Source: CAZJRB01 sp964547995
GTDB taxonomy: Bacteria; Planctomycetota; Planctomycetia; Pirellulales; Thermoguttaceae
NCBI GenBank assembly: GCA_964547995.1
Contig: CAZJRB010000115.1
Span: forward strand, 1-23,961
Direction: 5' to 3'
Length of the DNA stretch: 23,961 nucleotides
Below the pieces are notes generated by a model. That model did not search any database. It was not told the DNA's origin and saw only the letters and a list, made by a program, of their open reading frames with translations. Below, piece by piece: positions 17,032 to 23,961 of the stretch. Both the position numbers and the translations under genes were made by a program. Every line of letters starts with the position of its first letter. Within the stretch, counting starts at the first letter, position 1.

Positions 17032-17772
17032 TCACGACTCTTCGAGATCCTCTGCGTAACCCGGCGGGAAGGGATCGTATGGATCGTCGGAGTCCTTTTC
17101 CTGCAACAGGTCTTCGGCGTATCCCGGCGGAAAGGGGTTGTCGAATTCGGCGGCCCCGGCGGAGGTGGGTTTGTCGGGCGACGTTTCTTCGACACGTCCC
17201 TTCGCGTCGTCGGGGCTCTCCGGCGGCTGGACGGTTTCGGCGGCCTCGATCTCGGCCAGATCCTTCATTAGCGACTCGCCGCCGAATTGGTGGACCCAGT
17301 AATGGATGTCTTCCTCCAGCAGCGGCACGGGCGGCCGGGCGGAAGACTTCGGCATCGATTGCTCGCGATCCCGGCGACGCCGGACAATCTCGGCGTACCA
17401 CGCGTCGCTGTCGACCGGGCGGGCCTTCCGGCGGTGTGCGGCCCGTTGGATGCGATGGTCGCTCGAGACGACCGTCAGTTGCCGCGGCGCGGAATCGGCG
17501 CCGATCAAGGCCTCGATCTGGGCGTCGGCGTTCTCATAATCCGAGGCAAAATGAACCGTGATCCCGCGGTGTTTCACCGTCCGCGGCAACCCCGGCGGCG
17601 GGTCCTTGGCGTCGAAGACGACGGCCGCCCGCTTGATTTCCTCCGGCTCGAGCGACTCGGCCAGAAAGTTCAGCAATGCCAATCTCGACCGCTGCAACGT
17701 GCCGGGGCCGACGACGCGGCCGAGAATCCCGACAATGTGCATCACGTTGTAGCCGTCGATGAGAATCGCCAT
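17032..17772 (-). CDS. YacP-like NYN-domain protein with repeated acidic tail
   Basis: A 246-residue protein. The first 130 residues form a NYN/PIN-like nuclease domain: AILIDGYNVMHI (Asp6), AAVVFDAKDPP (Asp54), ASDYENADAQIEALI (Asp78, Asp82) and LTVVSSDHRIQRAA (Asp105). These give the cluster of acidic residues that bind metal in this fold. Relatives include Bacillus YacP/Rae1, a ribosome-associated mRNA endonuclease, so RNA cleavage is a reasonable guess. After about residue 150 comes an LxxDIHYWVHQFGGESL segment and then a disordered acidic/Pro-rich tail containing two copies of PFPPGYAEDL (213-222 and 234-243). The start ATG 17772 has GGAAAA upstream. It is divergent from the ABC operon. 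Confidence 0.82.
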   Translation of the reverse strand: MAILIDGYNVMHIVGILGRVVGPGTLQRSRLALLNFLAESLEPEEIKRAAVVFDAKDPPPGLPRTVKHRGITVHFASDYENADAQIEALIGADSAPRQLTVVSSDHRIQRAAHRRKARPVDSDAWYAEIVRRRRDREQSMPKSSARPPVPLLEEDIHYWVHQFGGESLMKDLAEIEAAETVQPPESPDDAKGRVEETSPDKPTSAGAAEFDNPFPPGYAEDLLQEKDSDDPYDPFPPGYAEDLEES

Positions 17773-17871
17773 TTCGTTTTCCGTGTGATGAAGAAAGGGA
17801 CGGGGGGTCGTCAAGAAAGGTCAGCAGTATTTCACACTTTGCCGAAAAATCGTCCCCTCCCCTTCTGCCCA

Positions 17872-17901
17872 TGGACATACCCTACCTGCATCGCGGATAA
17901 T
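17872..17901 (+). promoter_or_regulatory. Sigma70-like promoter of the ABC operon
   Basis: -35 TGGACA (17872-17877, five of six), 18-base spacer, -10 GATAAT (17896-17901, five of six). It lies about 40 bases before the ATG at 17943. Confidence 0.55.
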
Positions 17902-17942
17902 AGGCAAGAGGATTTCCAAGGCACGCGACATGTTGAAGTTTC

Positions 17943-18944
17943 ATGACAACACCAGCCGATTCTCCGGTCATTGATCTGAAGCACGTTGCCAAGACGTATG
18001 GGCGCAAGGTACACGCCCTGCGCGGCATACGGATGCAGGTCCATCCGGGCGAGGTTTTCGGATTGCTCGGGCCGAACGGGGCCGGCAAGAGCACGCTGGT
18101 AAAGATCATGATGACAGTGGTCCGCGCAAGCCGGGCCCTGGGAACGATGCTGGGCCGACCGGTCGGACACAAGCCCACGCTCGCCCGGATCGGCTATCTG
18201 CCGGAACATCGGCGTTTCCCCGCGTATCTCACCGGGCGCCAGGCACTGGAGCACTACGCCGCCCTGGCCAATGTCGATCGCCGCACGCGCCGGCGCCGCG
18301 CCGCCGAATTGCTCGAACTGGTCGGACTCGACCGTTGGGGGAAATCCAAGGTCAGCGCATACTCCAAAGGGATGTTGCAGCGGCTCGGACTTGCCCAGGC
18401 AATGATGAACGATCCGGAACTGATCGTGCTTGATGAACCGACCGACGCGTTGGACCCGGTCGGACGCCGCGAAGTCCGCGACGTGTTGCAGGGGCTGCGC
18501 GACCGGGGTAAGACGGTCTTCCTCAACAGCCACCTGCTCTCGGAGGTCGAGCGGGTCTGCGACCGCGTGGCGATTCTCGTCCTGGGTAAAGTGGTTCACC
18601 AGGGCATGGTCGACGACCTGACCGCCCGGAGCCGGCACTACGAGATCGAATTGGGGTCCGGCCCGGCCGGTCGATTGCAAGAGGCCGTCCGTTCGGCCAT
18701 TCCGGTCGAAAAGGGAACGCTGGCTTCGGGAGAGGGCGTGGAGCTGGCGGGGAACGTCGTGCGGATCGGCACGGACGATCCCGCCCGCGTTCAGCCGATC
18801 ATCGACGCGCTGCGCTCGCGGCAACTGGTCATCGAGTCGGTGCGGCCGGTTCGCCAGTCGCTCGAGGACTTCTTCATCGAGACGGTGTCCGGCAGCGACG
18901 ACCGGTCGCCCGTGCCGCGCGACGGGGAAGGAGACCCGCCATGA
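17943..18944 (+). CDS. ABC transporter ATP-binding protein (ABC-2 type exporter)
   Basis: A 333-residue protein. Walker A GPNGAGKST (residues 43-51), Q-loop region GYLPEHRRF (84-92; Glu at the usual Gln position, as in many ABC-2 exporters), signature YSKGMLQRLGLA (140-151), Walker B IVLDEPTDALDP (161-172) and H-loop NSH (His197) are all intact, so it should hydrolyse ATP. A C-terminal extension of about 110 residues (regulatory or dimerising) ends with the SVRPVRQSLEDFFIETV element common in this group. It drives the permease encoded next; the genes overlap by four bases (ATGA), indicating translational coupling. The transported substrate is unknown. Confidence 0.93.
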   Translation: MTTPADSPVIDLKHVAKTYGRKVHALRGIRMQVHPGEVFGLLGPNGAGKSTLVKIMMTVVRASRALGTMLGRPVGHKPTLARIGYLPEHRRFPAYLTGRQALEHYAALANVDRRTRRRRAAELLELVGLDRWGKSKVSAYSKGMLQRLGLAQAMMNDPELIVLDEPTDALDPVGRREVRDVLQGLRDRGKTVFLNSHLLSEVERVCDRVAILVLGKVVHQGMVDDLTARSRHYEIELGSGPAGRLQEAVRSAIPVEKGTLASGEGVELAGNVVRIGTDDPARVQPIIDALRSRQLVIESVRPVRQSLEDFFIETVSGSDDRSPVPRDGEGDPP

Positions 18945-20209
18945 TGCAAATCTTGGCCATCTTCCTCGACGCTTACCGCAGTCTCAACGCCAAGAAGATG
19001 TTCTGGATCGTACTGGCGATCTCGTTGCTCGTCGTGGCGTCGTTTCTCCTGGTCGGCATCAACGAACGGGGCGTCAAGGTTGCCATCTGGCAATTCAACA
19101 GCCCGGTGATGAATACGAACTTCGTCCCGCCGGCGTTGTTCTACAAGTTTCTCCTTCTCGGCATAGGGTTTCCGTGGTATCTGGCGTGGCTGGCCACGAT
19201 CCTGGCGCTGGTCTCCACAGCGGGAATCTTTCCCGATCTGATCACCAGCGGATCGATCGATTTGCTCGTTTCCAAGCCGATCGGCCGGCTCAAGTTGTTT
19301 CTCGCAGAGTACACGGCGGGCCTGCTGTTCGTCACGCTCCAAGTAACGGCGTTCTGTCTGGGGAGCTTTCTGGTCCTCGGCCTTCGCGGCGGTACGTGGG
19401 AACCCGGTGTATTTGTTGCCGTCCCGCTCATGGTCGTCTTCTTCAGCTACCTCTTTTCCGTGTGTGTTTTCCTGGGGATGGTCACCCGCTCGACCGTGGC
19501 GGCGTTGCTGCTGACGCTGCTGTTCTGGTTCGGTGTTTTCGCGATCGACGCCGTCGAATACCAACTGTTGAGGGAGATAACGATGAAGCGGGAGCGTGTG
19601 GACCGTTCGGAAATGTGGCACGGGCCGAACCACGGCCGGCGGCCCCGAGAAACGCTGCCGATCGAACGGAACGGCGGCTCCGTGAACTTGCCCGGTGCAA
19701 AACCGGATGCGCAATCGGCCGAGGATGCCCGGCCGATCAAGGGAACCGGGCCGGCCGACGGCGCCGGGCAAGAGAAATCCGGTGTGAAGGTGACCCGTGC
19801 CGTGGGAAAATCGTTGTTGAAGGCCGCGGTCGAGAGCATGAAACCCGAGGAACAACGAGAGAAAAAGGCATCGCCGAACGCCTCGGCGAAAGCAGGCAAC
19901 GAGGACCGCGAGGAAGATGAGGGAAACGAATTCGCAACCCTTGAGGCTACCCACAAGATCGTCTACGGTCTCAAGACCGTCCTGCCGAAGACGTCCGAGA
20001 CCGTCAAGTTGCTTGAAAGGACCTTGATCGACATGGCCGAACTCCCCGAGCCGCGGAGCGATCGCCGGAAACAGCGGGCGCGCGTCTGGCGAAAGACGGA
20101 AGAGACCATCCGCGCCCGGTCGGTCGCATGGGTGATCGGCACGTCGCTGGCATTCGAGTTCGCAGTGCTCGCCTGCGCGGCGTGGATTTTCTGCCGTCGC
20201 GACTATTGA
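18941..20209 (+). CDS. ABC-2 type permease with large hydrophilic insertion
   Basis: A 422-residue partner of the upstream ATPase. Predicted membrane spans lie at about residues 20-40, 67-97, 120-148, 156-180 and 184-205, with a last one at 395-417 and the C-terminus CRRDY. Between the fifth and last span is a charged, low-complexity region of about 180 residues (roughly 210-390), rich in Glu, Lys and Arg with Gly/Ala/Pro runs, followed by a helical segment (THKIVYGLKTVLPKTSETVKLLERTLI). This is far longer than the loops usual in ABC-2 permeases. Position in or outside the cytoplasm depends on topology, which I cannot settle. The start overlaps the ATPase stop. Confidence 0.85.
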   Translation: MMQILAIFLDAYRSLNAKKMFWIVLAISLLVVASFLLVGINERGVKVAIWQFNSPVMNTNFVPPALFYKFLLLGIGFPWYLAWLATILALVSTAGIFPDLITSGSIDLLVSKPIGRLKLFLAEYTAGLLFVTLQVTAFCLGSFLVLGLRGGTWEPGVFVAVPLMVVFFSYLFSVCVFLGMVTRSTVAALLLTLLFWFGVFAIDAVEYQLLREITMKRERVDRSEMWHGPNHGRRPRETLPIERNGGSVNLPGAKPDAQSAEDARPIKGTGPADGAGQEKSGVKVTRAVGKSLLKAAVESMKPEEQREKKASPNASAKAGNEDREEDEGNEFATLEATHKIVYGLKTVLPKTSETVKLLERTLIDMAELPEPRSDRRKQRARVWRKTEETIRARSVAWVIGTSLAFEFAVLACAAWIFCRRDY

Positions 20210-20338
20210 CTTCCACGGCGGCCGGTACGGAAGGGAAATGGGTACGCCGAATCTCGACAACCTCGGCAAGGGGGGCTGCGGGCCGGGCGCGCGAGTGAAA
20301 GGAAACACCAGAAGAGAAGAAATCCGCAGGAAAGAAGC

Positions 20339-20367
20339 TTTACGATGGGCTCCGGCTTTGGTATACT
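20339..20367 (+). promoter_or_regulatory. Sigma70-like promoter of the Uma2 gene
   Basis: -35 TTTACG (20339-20344), 17-base spacer, extended -10 TGG before TATACT (20362-20367, five of six). The leader to the ATG at 20424 is about 50 bases. Confidence 0.55.
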
Positions 20368-20423
20368 ACGGTTGAATCGCAATCGAAGCTGTCCGAGAAG
20401 CACGCGTTTGAGGGGTAACCTTG

Positions 20424-21038
20424 ATGACAACCATCATCACCGATCCTTCGCTCGAAGAGACTCTCAAAGCCCAGCGGTGTTTGACGGGGGCGGACCGGTA
20501 CGATGAAGTTTGGGAGGGGACATCCATGATGGCGCCGTTTCCCAATGACGAACATCAACAAATTGTCTCCCGGATGAGCGCTATCCTGGAAGACGTTGTC
20601 GGCTGGCCCGGGCTGGGTGAAGTGCGGCCGGGTGTGAATGTCAGCGATCGTGAGGAAGACTGGACGCAGAACTACCGCGTGCCCGACGTGGCCGTTTTCC
20701 TGCGCGACGGCGAGGCCCGCAATTGCGGCACCCACTGGTTTGGAGGGCCCGACTTCGTCGTGGAGGTCATCAGCCCCGACGACCAAACCCGAGAGAAACT
20801 CCCCTTCTACGAGAAGGTTGCCGCACGGGAGCTGTTGCTCGTCGACCGCGATCCGTGGTCGTTGGAACTCCTGCGATTGCATGAGGGAACGCTTGCGCAA
20901 GTGGGCAACTCCAGCTTCGAGAAGCCGAACGTCCTGGCAAGCGATGTCGTGCCACTGACGTTTCGTCTAATTGCCGGCAATCCCCGGCCGCAGATAGAAG
21001 TGACGCAAGCGGACGGTGGGAAGCAGTGGCTCGTCTGA
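20424..21038 (+). CDS. Uma2 (DUF820) family PD-(D/E)xK nuclease-like protein
   Basis: A 204-residue protein with the Uma2 pattern: LGEVRPGVNVSD, then YRVPDVAVFL (catalytic Asp in PDV), GPDFVVEVISPDDQTREK (the E-x-K-like VEVISP and downstream Lys) and FYEKVAARELLLVDRD. The family is a restriction-endonuclease-like fold, greatly expanded in cyanobacteria and planctomycetes, mostly of unknown function. All key acidic residues are present. The start ATG 20424 has GAGGGG (20410-20415) upstream; the adjacent TTG at 20421 is less likely. It ends one base from the stop codon of the convergent spoVG gene. Confidence 0.88.
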   Translation: MTTIITDPSLEETLKAQRCLTGADRYDEVWEGTSMMAPFPNDEHQQIVSRMSAILEDVVGWPGLGEVRPGVNVSDREEDWTQNYRVPDVAVFLRDGEARNCGTHWFGGPDFVVEVISPDDQTREKLPFYEKVAARELLLVDRDPWSLELLRLHEGTLAQVGNSSFEKPNVLASDVVPLTFRLIAGNPRPQIEVTQADGGKQWLV

Positions 21039-21039
21039 G

Positions 21040-21600
21040 CTACTCGAAGATCCCCGCCCCGAACGTGTCTTCGCCCGGATCGTCCGATTGGGTCTGGTGG
21101 GCGGGCGCCTTGTGCGGGCCGCGGGGGGGTTCGGCGCCCTGCACTTGGGCCGGTTCGACGGCCGGTCTTTCCCCCGGGGCCGGCTCCTGGTCGAAGTCGT
21201 CGTAGCTGGGAACGTAGCCGGGCAACTTCGATTGCTTCCTCTCCTGCCGGTACGCCTCGATGACCTTCTGTTGGATCATTTCCCGGCAGGCGGAATTGAT
21301 TGGGTGGGCGATGTCGGCGTACAACTTGGCGCGGCCTTCGTCGTCTTTGGCGGCCTGCTGCTCGCGCGACCGCGCGCCGCACTGATTGCAGTAAGCTGCG
21401 CGGAGATGGTTTTTGCAGCCGCACTGCGGGCAATGGGCGGTCAGCTTGCGGCTCGGCATGGCCACGAACGGCCCGGTCGCACCGTCGATGATCTTCAAAT
21501 CGCGAACCACGAATGCGTCGTCGAACGTGATCGAACAGAACGCCTGCAACCGCTCTCCCGGCTCCTCCATGAGCTTAACTCGGACCTCGGTGATTTCCAC
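21040..21600 (-). CDS. spoVG: SpoVG-family protein with inserted zinc ribbon
   Basis: A 186-residue protein. Residues 1-54 (MEITEVRVKL, ITFDDAFVVRDLKIIDG, GPFVAMPSRK) and 93-120 (YADIAHPINSACREMIQQKV) are the two halves of SpoVG, a small nucleic-acid-binding regulator of about 97 residues in Bacillus. Between them sits an insertion of roughly 37 residues with C57-x2-C60 and C71-x2-C74 (CPQC and CNQC), a typical zinc ribbon. After 120 follows a Pro/Asp-rich tail of 66 residues ending DTFGAGIFE. I chose the GTG at 21600 because AAGGAGA (21613-21607) is correctly spaced. An upstream start at 21627 would add nine residues. It is 28 bases downstream of ispE on the same strand. In Bacillus spoVG also follows ispE in the same neighbourhood. 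Confidence 0.9.
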   Translation of the reverse strand: MEITEVRVKLMEEPGERLQAFCSITFDDAFVVRDLKIIDGATGPFVAMPSRKLTAHCPQCGCKNHLRAAYCNQCGARSREQQAAKDDEGRAKLYADIAHPINSACREMIQQKVIEAYRQERKQSKLPGYVPSYDDFDQEPAPGERPAVEPAQVQGAEPPRGPHKAPAHQTQSDDPGEDTFGAGIFE

Positions 21601-21628
21601 GGCTGATCTCCTTGCGTTGACGGGCAAT

Positions 21629-22579
21629 CTAACGGCAACTCTGTACTACAAACACACTCCCTGCACCGCCTGCTTCCAATCGCCTTGCGATACGCCGGGC
21701 GTGATGCGCATCACGGCAGAGCCCGAAGCAGGACGTACCGCTTCCGCTCATCTGGTGGCCCAGAACGTCTTCGCGGGCAAACGCCTCCCGCAATCGTCCG
21801 ATCCAGGGCGTCAGTCTTTCCGCGGCCGGCTGCAATTGATTCCAAAGCAGCCGGCCGATTTCGTTCAAGTTCCCCTGCAACAGGGCTTCGATCAAAGGCG
21901 CTATTTTTCTCGGCTGCCGTGCGGGGCGACATGCACCGTAGACGGCTGCGGTGGACAGTCCCACCGGGGGGCGGGCCATCACGAAATGCAGGGTTCCGAC
22001 GCCGGCGATCGTCTCGACCCGTTCTCCGCGTCCCCGGCAAATTGCCGGGCCGCCTGCCAGGAAGAAAGGGACGTCGCTTCCCAGTTCGGCTCCCATCTTC
22101 GCCAATTGATTCGGCGAAAGGCCGAGCCCCCAGACCTCGTTGCCGGCCGCCAGTGCAGCGGCTGCATCGCTGGACCCCCCGCCTAAACCCGATGCGATGG
22201 GAATGCGTTTGGCCAACCGCATCGACGCGCCGGCGCGGACACCGGTTCGCTCCCGAAGCAGTTTTACCGCTCGAACGACCAGGTTTTCGTCGCCGTTCGG
22301 CAGATCTTCGATTTCGGCGTCCGCCTCATCGCCCGAAGACGTCCGGGCATCCTGTTGCGAGTTGTGGTTTGCCGAAACGCCGGGAACCCATTGACATTTC
22401 AGTTCAAGCTGCCCGCCTGGCTCCTCTCTAAAATACAGGGTGTCGTATAGGTTGATCGGGCACATGAGGGTTTCGATCTCATGGAACCCGTCGCTACGTT
22501 TAGCCAGTACCTCGAAGAACAGATTCAGCTTCGCCGGCGCCTGAACAGCCAACTCCGCGGAGGACGCGTCGATCTGCAT
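21629..22579 (-). CDS. ispE: 4-diphosphocytidyl-2-C-methyl-D-erythritol kinase IspE
   Basis: A 316-residue GHMP kinase that phosphorylates CDP-methylerythritol in the MEP pathway to isopentenyl diphosphate. The substrate-binding strand APAKLNLFFEV (Lys17 region), the ATP loop PIASGLGGGSSDAAAA (127-142) and GSDVPFFLAGGPA (167-179, catalytic Asp169) are present. A hydrophilic, acidic insertion (about residues 70-97, HNSQQDART...EIEDLPNGDE) makes it about 30 residues longer than the E. coli enzyme. The start ATG 22579 precedes the conserved QAPAKLNL by a normal distance. It is the first gene of a two-gene unit with spoVG, and a strong promoter lies at 22675-22703. Confidence 0.95.
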   Translation of the reverse strand: MQIDASSAELAVQAPAKLNLFFEVLAKRSDGFHEIETLMCPINLYDTLYFREEPGGQLELKCQWVPGVSANHNSQQDARTSSGDEADAEIEDLPNGDENLVVRAVKLLRERTGVRAGASMRLAKRIPIASGLGGGSSDAAAALAAGNEVWGLGLSPNQLAKMGAELGSDVPFFLAGGPAICRGRGERVETIAGVGTLHFVMARPPVGLSTAAVYGACRPARQPRKIAPLIEALLQGNLNEIGRLLWNQLQPAAERLTPWIGRLREAFAREDVLGHQMSGSGTSCFGLCRDAHHARRIARRLEAGGAGSVFVVQSCR

Positions 22580-22674
22580 CCGCCTGTTGCCTTATTTTCG
22601 GGGAGAGGTCACCAGGAGCCGGGATTATTAAATGGCCCCCCTTTAGAAGGCAGCGGTCCATTACAACGTAGGTG

Positions 22675-22703
22675 ATTCTATCTTTCCGGCGCGATTTCGT
22701 CAA
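22675..22703 (-). promoter_or_regulatory. Strong sigma70-like promoter of ispE-spoVG
   Basis: Minus strand: -35 TTGACG (22703-22698, five of six), 17-base spacer, -10 TAGAAT (22680-22675, five of six). The leader to the ispE ATG is nearly 90 bases. Confidence 0.65.
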
Positions 22704-22704
22704 G

Positions 22705-22760
22705 TTTCCCTCTCCGACCCGGATCCGGCGGGCCGATTCGCGAGTCGGCGAAGGGGGAAA
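22705..22760. repeat. Imperfect inverted repeat upstream of ispE
   Basis: TTTCCCTCTCCGAC (22705-22718) pairs imperfectly with GTCGGCGAAGGGGGAAA (22744-22760). Inside lie the palindrome CCGGATCCGG (22719-22728) and an overlapping dyad with GCCGA at 22732 and TCGGC ending at 22749. It could be a protein-binding site or RNA fold just upstream of the ispE promoter. Confidence 0.45.
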
Positions 22761-22945
22761 TAGGCGTTTTCTCGCCCCGTGGTTTGCATAAATGGGCGGC
22801 CTGCGCAAGCCCTATGGCTTTGGTGCCCCTCTGTAGTATTGGTCGCGTACCACACCACACACCAGATTGCGATTCCCCCATTCGGGGTCTACTACTACAA
22901 TGCCCGCTCCATGCGATGGTCACTGGAGACATCGGAGGACGCGGG

Positions 22946-23893
22946 GTGCAACAGAGCAATCCTTCACTTCGGGGCGACGCCGCCCAGGTCGGCCGCGGCA
23001 TGTTGATGGGCGGGGCCGACATCATCCCCGGTGTCTCCGGCGGAACCGTGGCCCTGATCCTGGGCATCTACGAGCGGCTGGTGACCGCCATCAGCCATTT
23101 CGACCTCGTCTTCCTCGGCCACGTCCGGCGCCGGCAGTGGTCCCGGGCGGCTGCTCACGTCGACCTGCGGTTCCTGATTGCCCTGGCCGCCGGAATCGCC
23201 GCAGGAATCCTCGGCCTTGGTACGGTGATGAAATACCTGCTCGAAAACCAGCTCGTGCCGACCCTGGCCTCCTTCTTCGGATTGATCCTGGCATCGAGCG
23301 TGGTGGTCGCGCGTTCGATCGAGCGCTGGAGCCCTGCAAAACTCGGGTTTGCGATCGGCGGCGCGGCGTTTGCCTATTGGCTGGTCGCCCAGCCGTTTAT
23401 GAAGGGGTTCGAGGGATATCCGTACCTGTTCCTTTGCGGCACGGTCGCCATTTGCGCGATGATCCTGCCGGGCATCAGCGGCGCATTTATTCTGTTGATC
23501 TTGGGGAAGTACAAATTCGTAACCGACCAGATCAGCGACATTACCCGCCGCGAGGCCACGTTCGAAACGGTTCTGATACTCGTGGTCTTCGGCTGCGGTT
23601 GCGCGGTCGGGCTGCTGGCGTTCAGCAAGTTTCTCCGCTGGCTGTTGGCCCGGTATCACGGCCAGACGCTGGCCGTGTTGTGTGGTTTCATGATCGGCTC
23701 GCTTCGGCGGATCTGGCCGTTCAAGGACATCCCGCCGGGGACGGAGCCGGACATCAAACACTCGCAGTATCCCAACATCCTGCCGTCGGAGTGGAGCGGC
23801 CAGGTGCTGTCCGCCCTGTTGCTGGCGGTTGCGGCATTCGCGTTGGTGATTTTCCTCGACTGGGTGACCCGCCGGCATCTGGATAGTGGATAG
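22946..23893 (+). CDS. popT: DUF368 (PopT-type) undecaprenyl-phosphate translocase
   Basis: A 315-residue polytopic membrane protein. The diagnostic motif GGADIIPGVSGGTVA (residues 22-36), and a second related one MILPGISGAFILLILGKY later, identify the DUF368 family. Members were shown in other bacteria to return undecaprenyl phosphate across the cytoplasmic membrane for reuse in cell-wall and glycan synthesis (PopT). Assignment here is by family only. About eight hydrophobic segments are visible. The start is GTG 22946, preceded by GGAGG (22934-22938) at 7 bases. An ATG at 22916 would add 10 residues, but its context is poor. The C-terminus runs into short GGATAGT repeats. Nearby ispE supplies precursors of the same lipid carrier; this link is inference. 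Confidence 0.9.
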   Translation: MQQSNPSLRGDAAQVGRGMLMGGADIIPGVSGGTVALILGIYERLVTAISHFDLVFLGHVRRRQWSRAAAHVDLRFLIALAAGIAAGILGLGTVMKYLLENQLVPTLASFFGLILASSVVVARSIERWSPAKLGFAIGGAAFAYWLVAQPFMKGFEGYPYLFLCGTVAICAMILPGISGAFILLILGKYKFVTDQISDITRREATFETVLILVVFGCGCAVGLLAFSKFLRWLLARYHGQTLAVLCGFMIGSLRRIWPFKDIPPGTEPDIKHSQYPNILPSEWSGQVLSALLLAVAAFALVIFLDWVTRRHLDSG

Positions 23894-23895
23894 TG
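23879..23895. repeat. Short GGATAGT tandem repeat at the end of popT
   Basis: The heptamer GGATAGT occurs twice in a row followed by GGA, spanning the last codons and the stop. It is too short to classify but resembles low-complexity heptamer repeats found at gene ends. Confidence 0.6.
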
Positions 23896-23961
23896 GATTC
23901 CCGTCTCCTGGTATGTCCCCAAAAGCTAATTGAATTTGAAAAAGGACCATCCGAGCGCTTC

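Larger units (their letters stand above)
22580..22945. other. 366-bp divergent intergenic region
   Basis: It separates ispE and the DUF368 gene. From the left it contains the ispE leader of about 90 bases, the ispE promoter (22675-22703), an imperfect inverted repeat (22705-22760), and a region of unclear role before the GGAGG (22934-22938) that sets the GTG start at 22946. A TACAAT (22896-22901) is a possible -10 for the DUF368 gene, but I find no good -35. Confidence 0.6.

Noticed and set aside
16452..17195. Minus-strand open frame of 247 codons crossing the intergenic repeat
   Set aside because: It translates the inverted repeat arms and has no ribosome binding site or family match; it overlaps the end of the NYN gene in another frame.
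18791..20308. 505-residue minus-strand open frame
   Set aside because: It lies opposite the ABC ATPase/permease genes, which have clear motifs and coupled starts; the antisense translation is Arg/Gln/His-rich and unrecognisable.
20424..21038. Restriction-modification or toxin system around Uma2
   Set aside because: No methyltransferase, antitoxin or other defence partner is adjacent; the neighbours are housekeeping genes.

Overview
The window looks like chromosomal DNA from a planctomycete, probably Pirellulales-like. It is GC-rich, coding-dense and uses several GTG starts. The clearest lineage marks are a BBP7-type outer-membrane beta-barrel protein, a SpoVG-family protein carrying a zinc ribbon, a short lysine-rich protein with a conserved C-terminal domain of a type I associate with planctomycetes, and REP-like palindromes between genes. 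These placements come from recall of protein families, not from a search. No rRNA, tRNA, CRISPR array, transposase, phage gene or recognisable defence island was seen.

Layout. (1) 1-4850: a minus-strand membrane-anchored TPR protein, then a plus-strand MgtC/DUF4010 membrane protein and a DUF502 membrane protein. (2) 4725-6552: a REP-like inverted pair, then the minus-strand operon of an NDT-fold protein and rlmN (m2A2503 rRNA methylation). A second inverted repeat lies in the divergent promoter region. (3) 6552-10760: plus-strand run of an M20 peptidase, a Lys-rich small protein, a lipoprotein, a lidless Hsp70 and a 63-residue membrane protein. (4) 10847-12316: minus-strand BBP7 barrel protein with seven 30-bp coding repeats. 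(5) 12700-15674: plus-strand glycosyltransferase overlapping a zincin-like lipoprotein, then a tandem GNAT protein. (6) 15689-17772: minus-strand LpxL-type acyltransferase, a third inverted repeat, and a YacP-like NYN protein with a repeated tail. (7) 17943-20209: ABC exporter ATPase and permease, translationally coupled. (8) 20424-23893: Uma2 nuclease-like protein, the ispE-spoVG operon on the minus strand, and a DUF368/PopT undecaprenyl-phosphate translocase.

Functionally the window leans towards the cell envelope: lipid A type acylation, a glycosyltransferase, isoprenoid precursor synthesis (IspE) next to an undecaprenyl-phosphate recycler (PopT), an outer-membrane barrel, lipoproteins and an exporter. 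RNA-level functions are also present (RlmN, NYN, SpoVG). Good sigma70-like promoters (TTGACA/TATAAT type, 17-18 bp spacer) could be read upstream of several genes.

The least explained items are the zinc-ribbon SpoVG, three sequence-unrelated inverted repeats that share one architecture, the Hsp70/lipoprotein/mini-membrane-protein cluster, and the decapeptide repeat of the barrel protein. I did not find a convincing new multi-gene system. The best candidates for something undescribed are these four.
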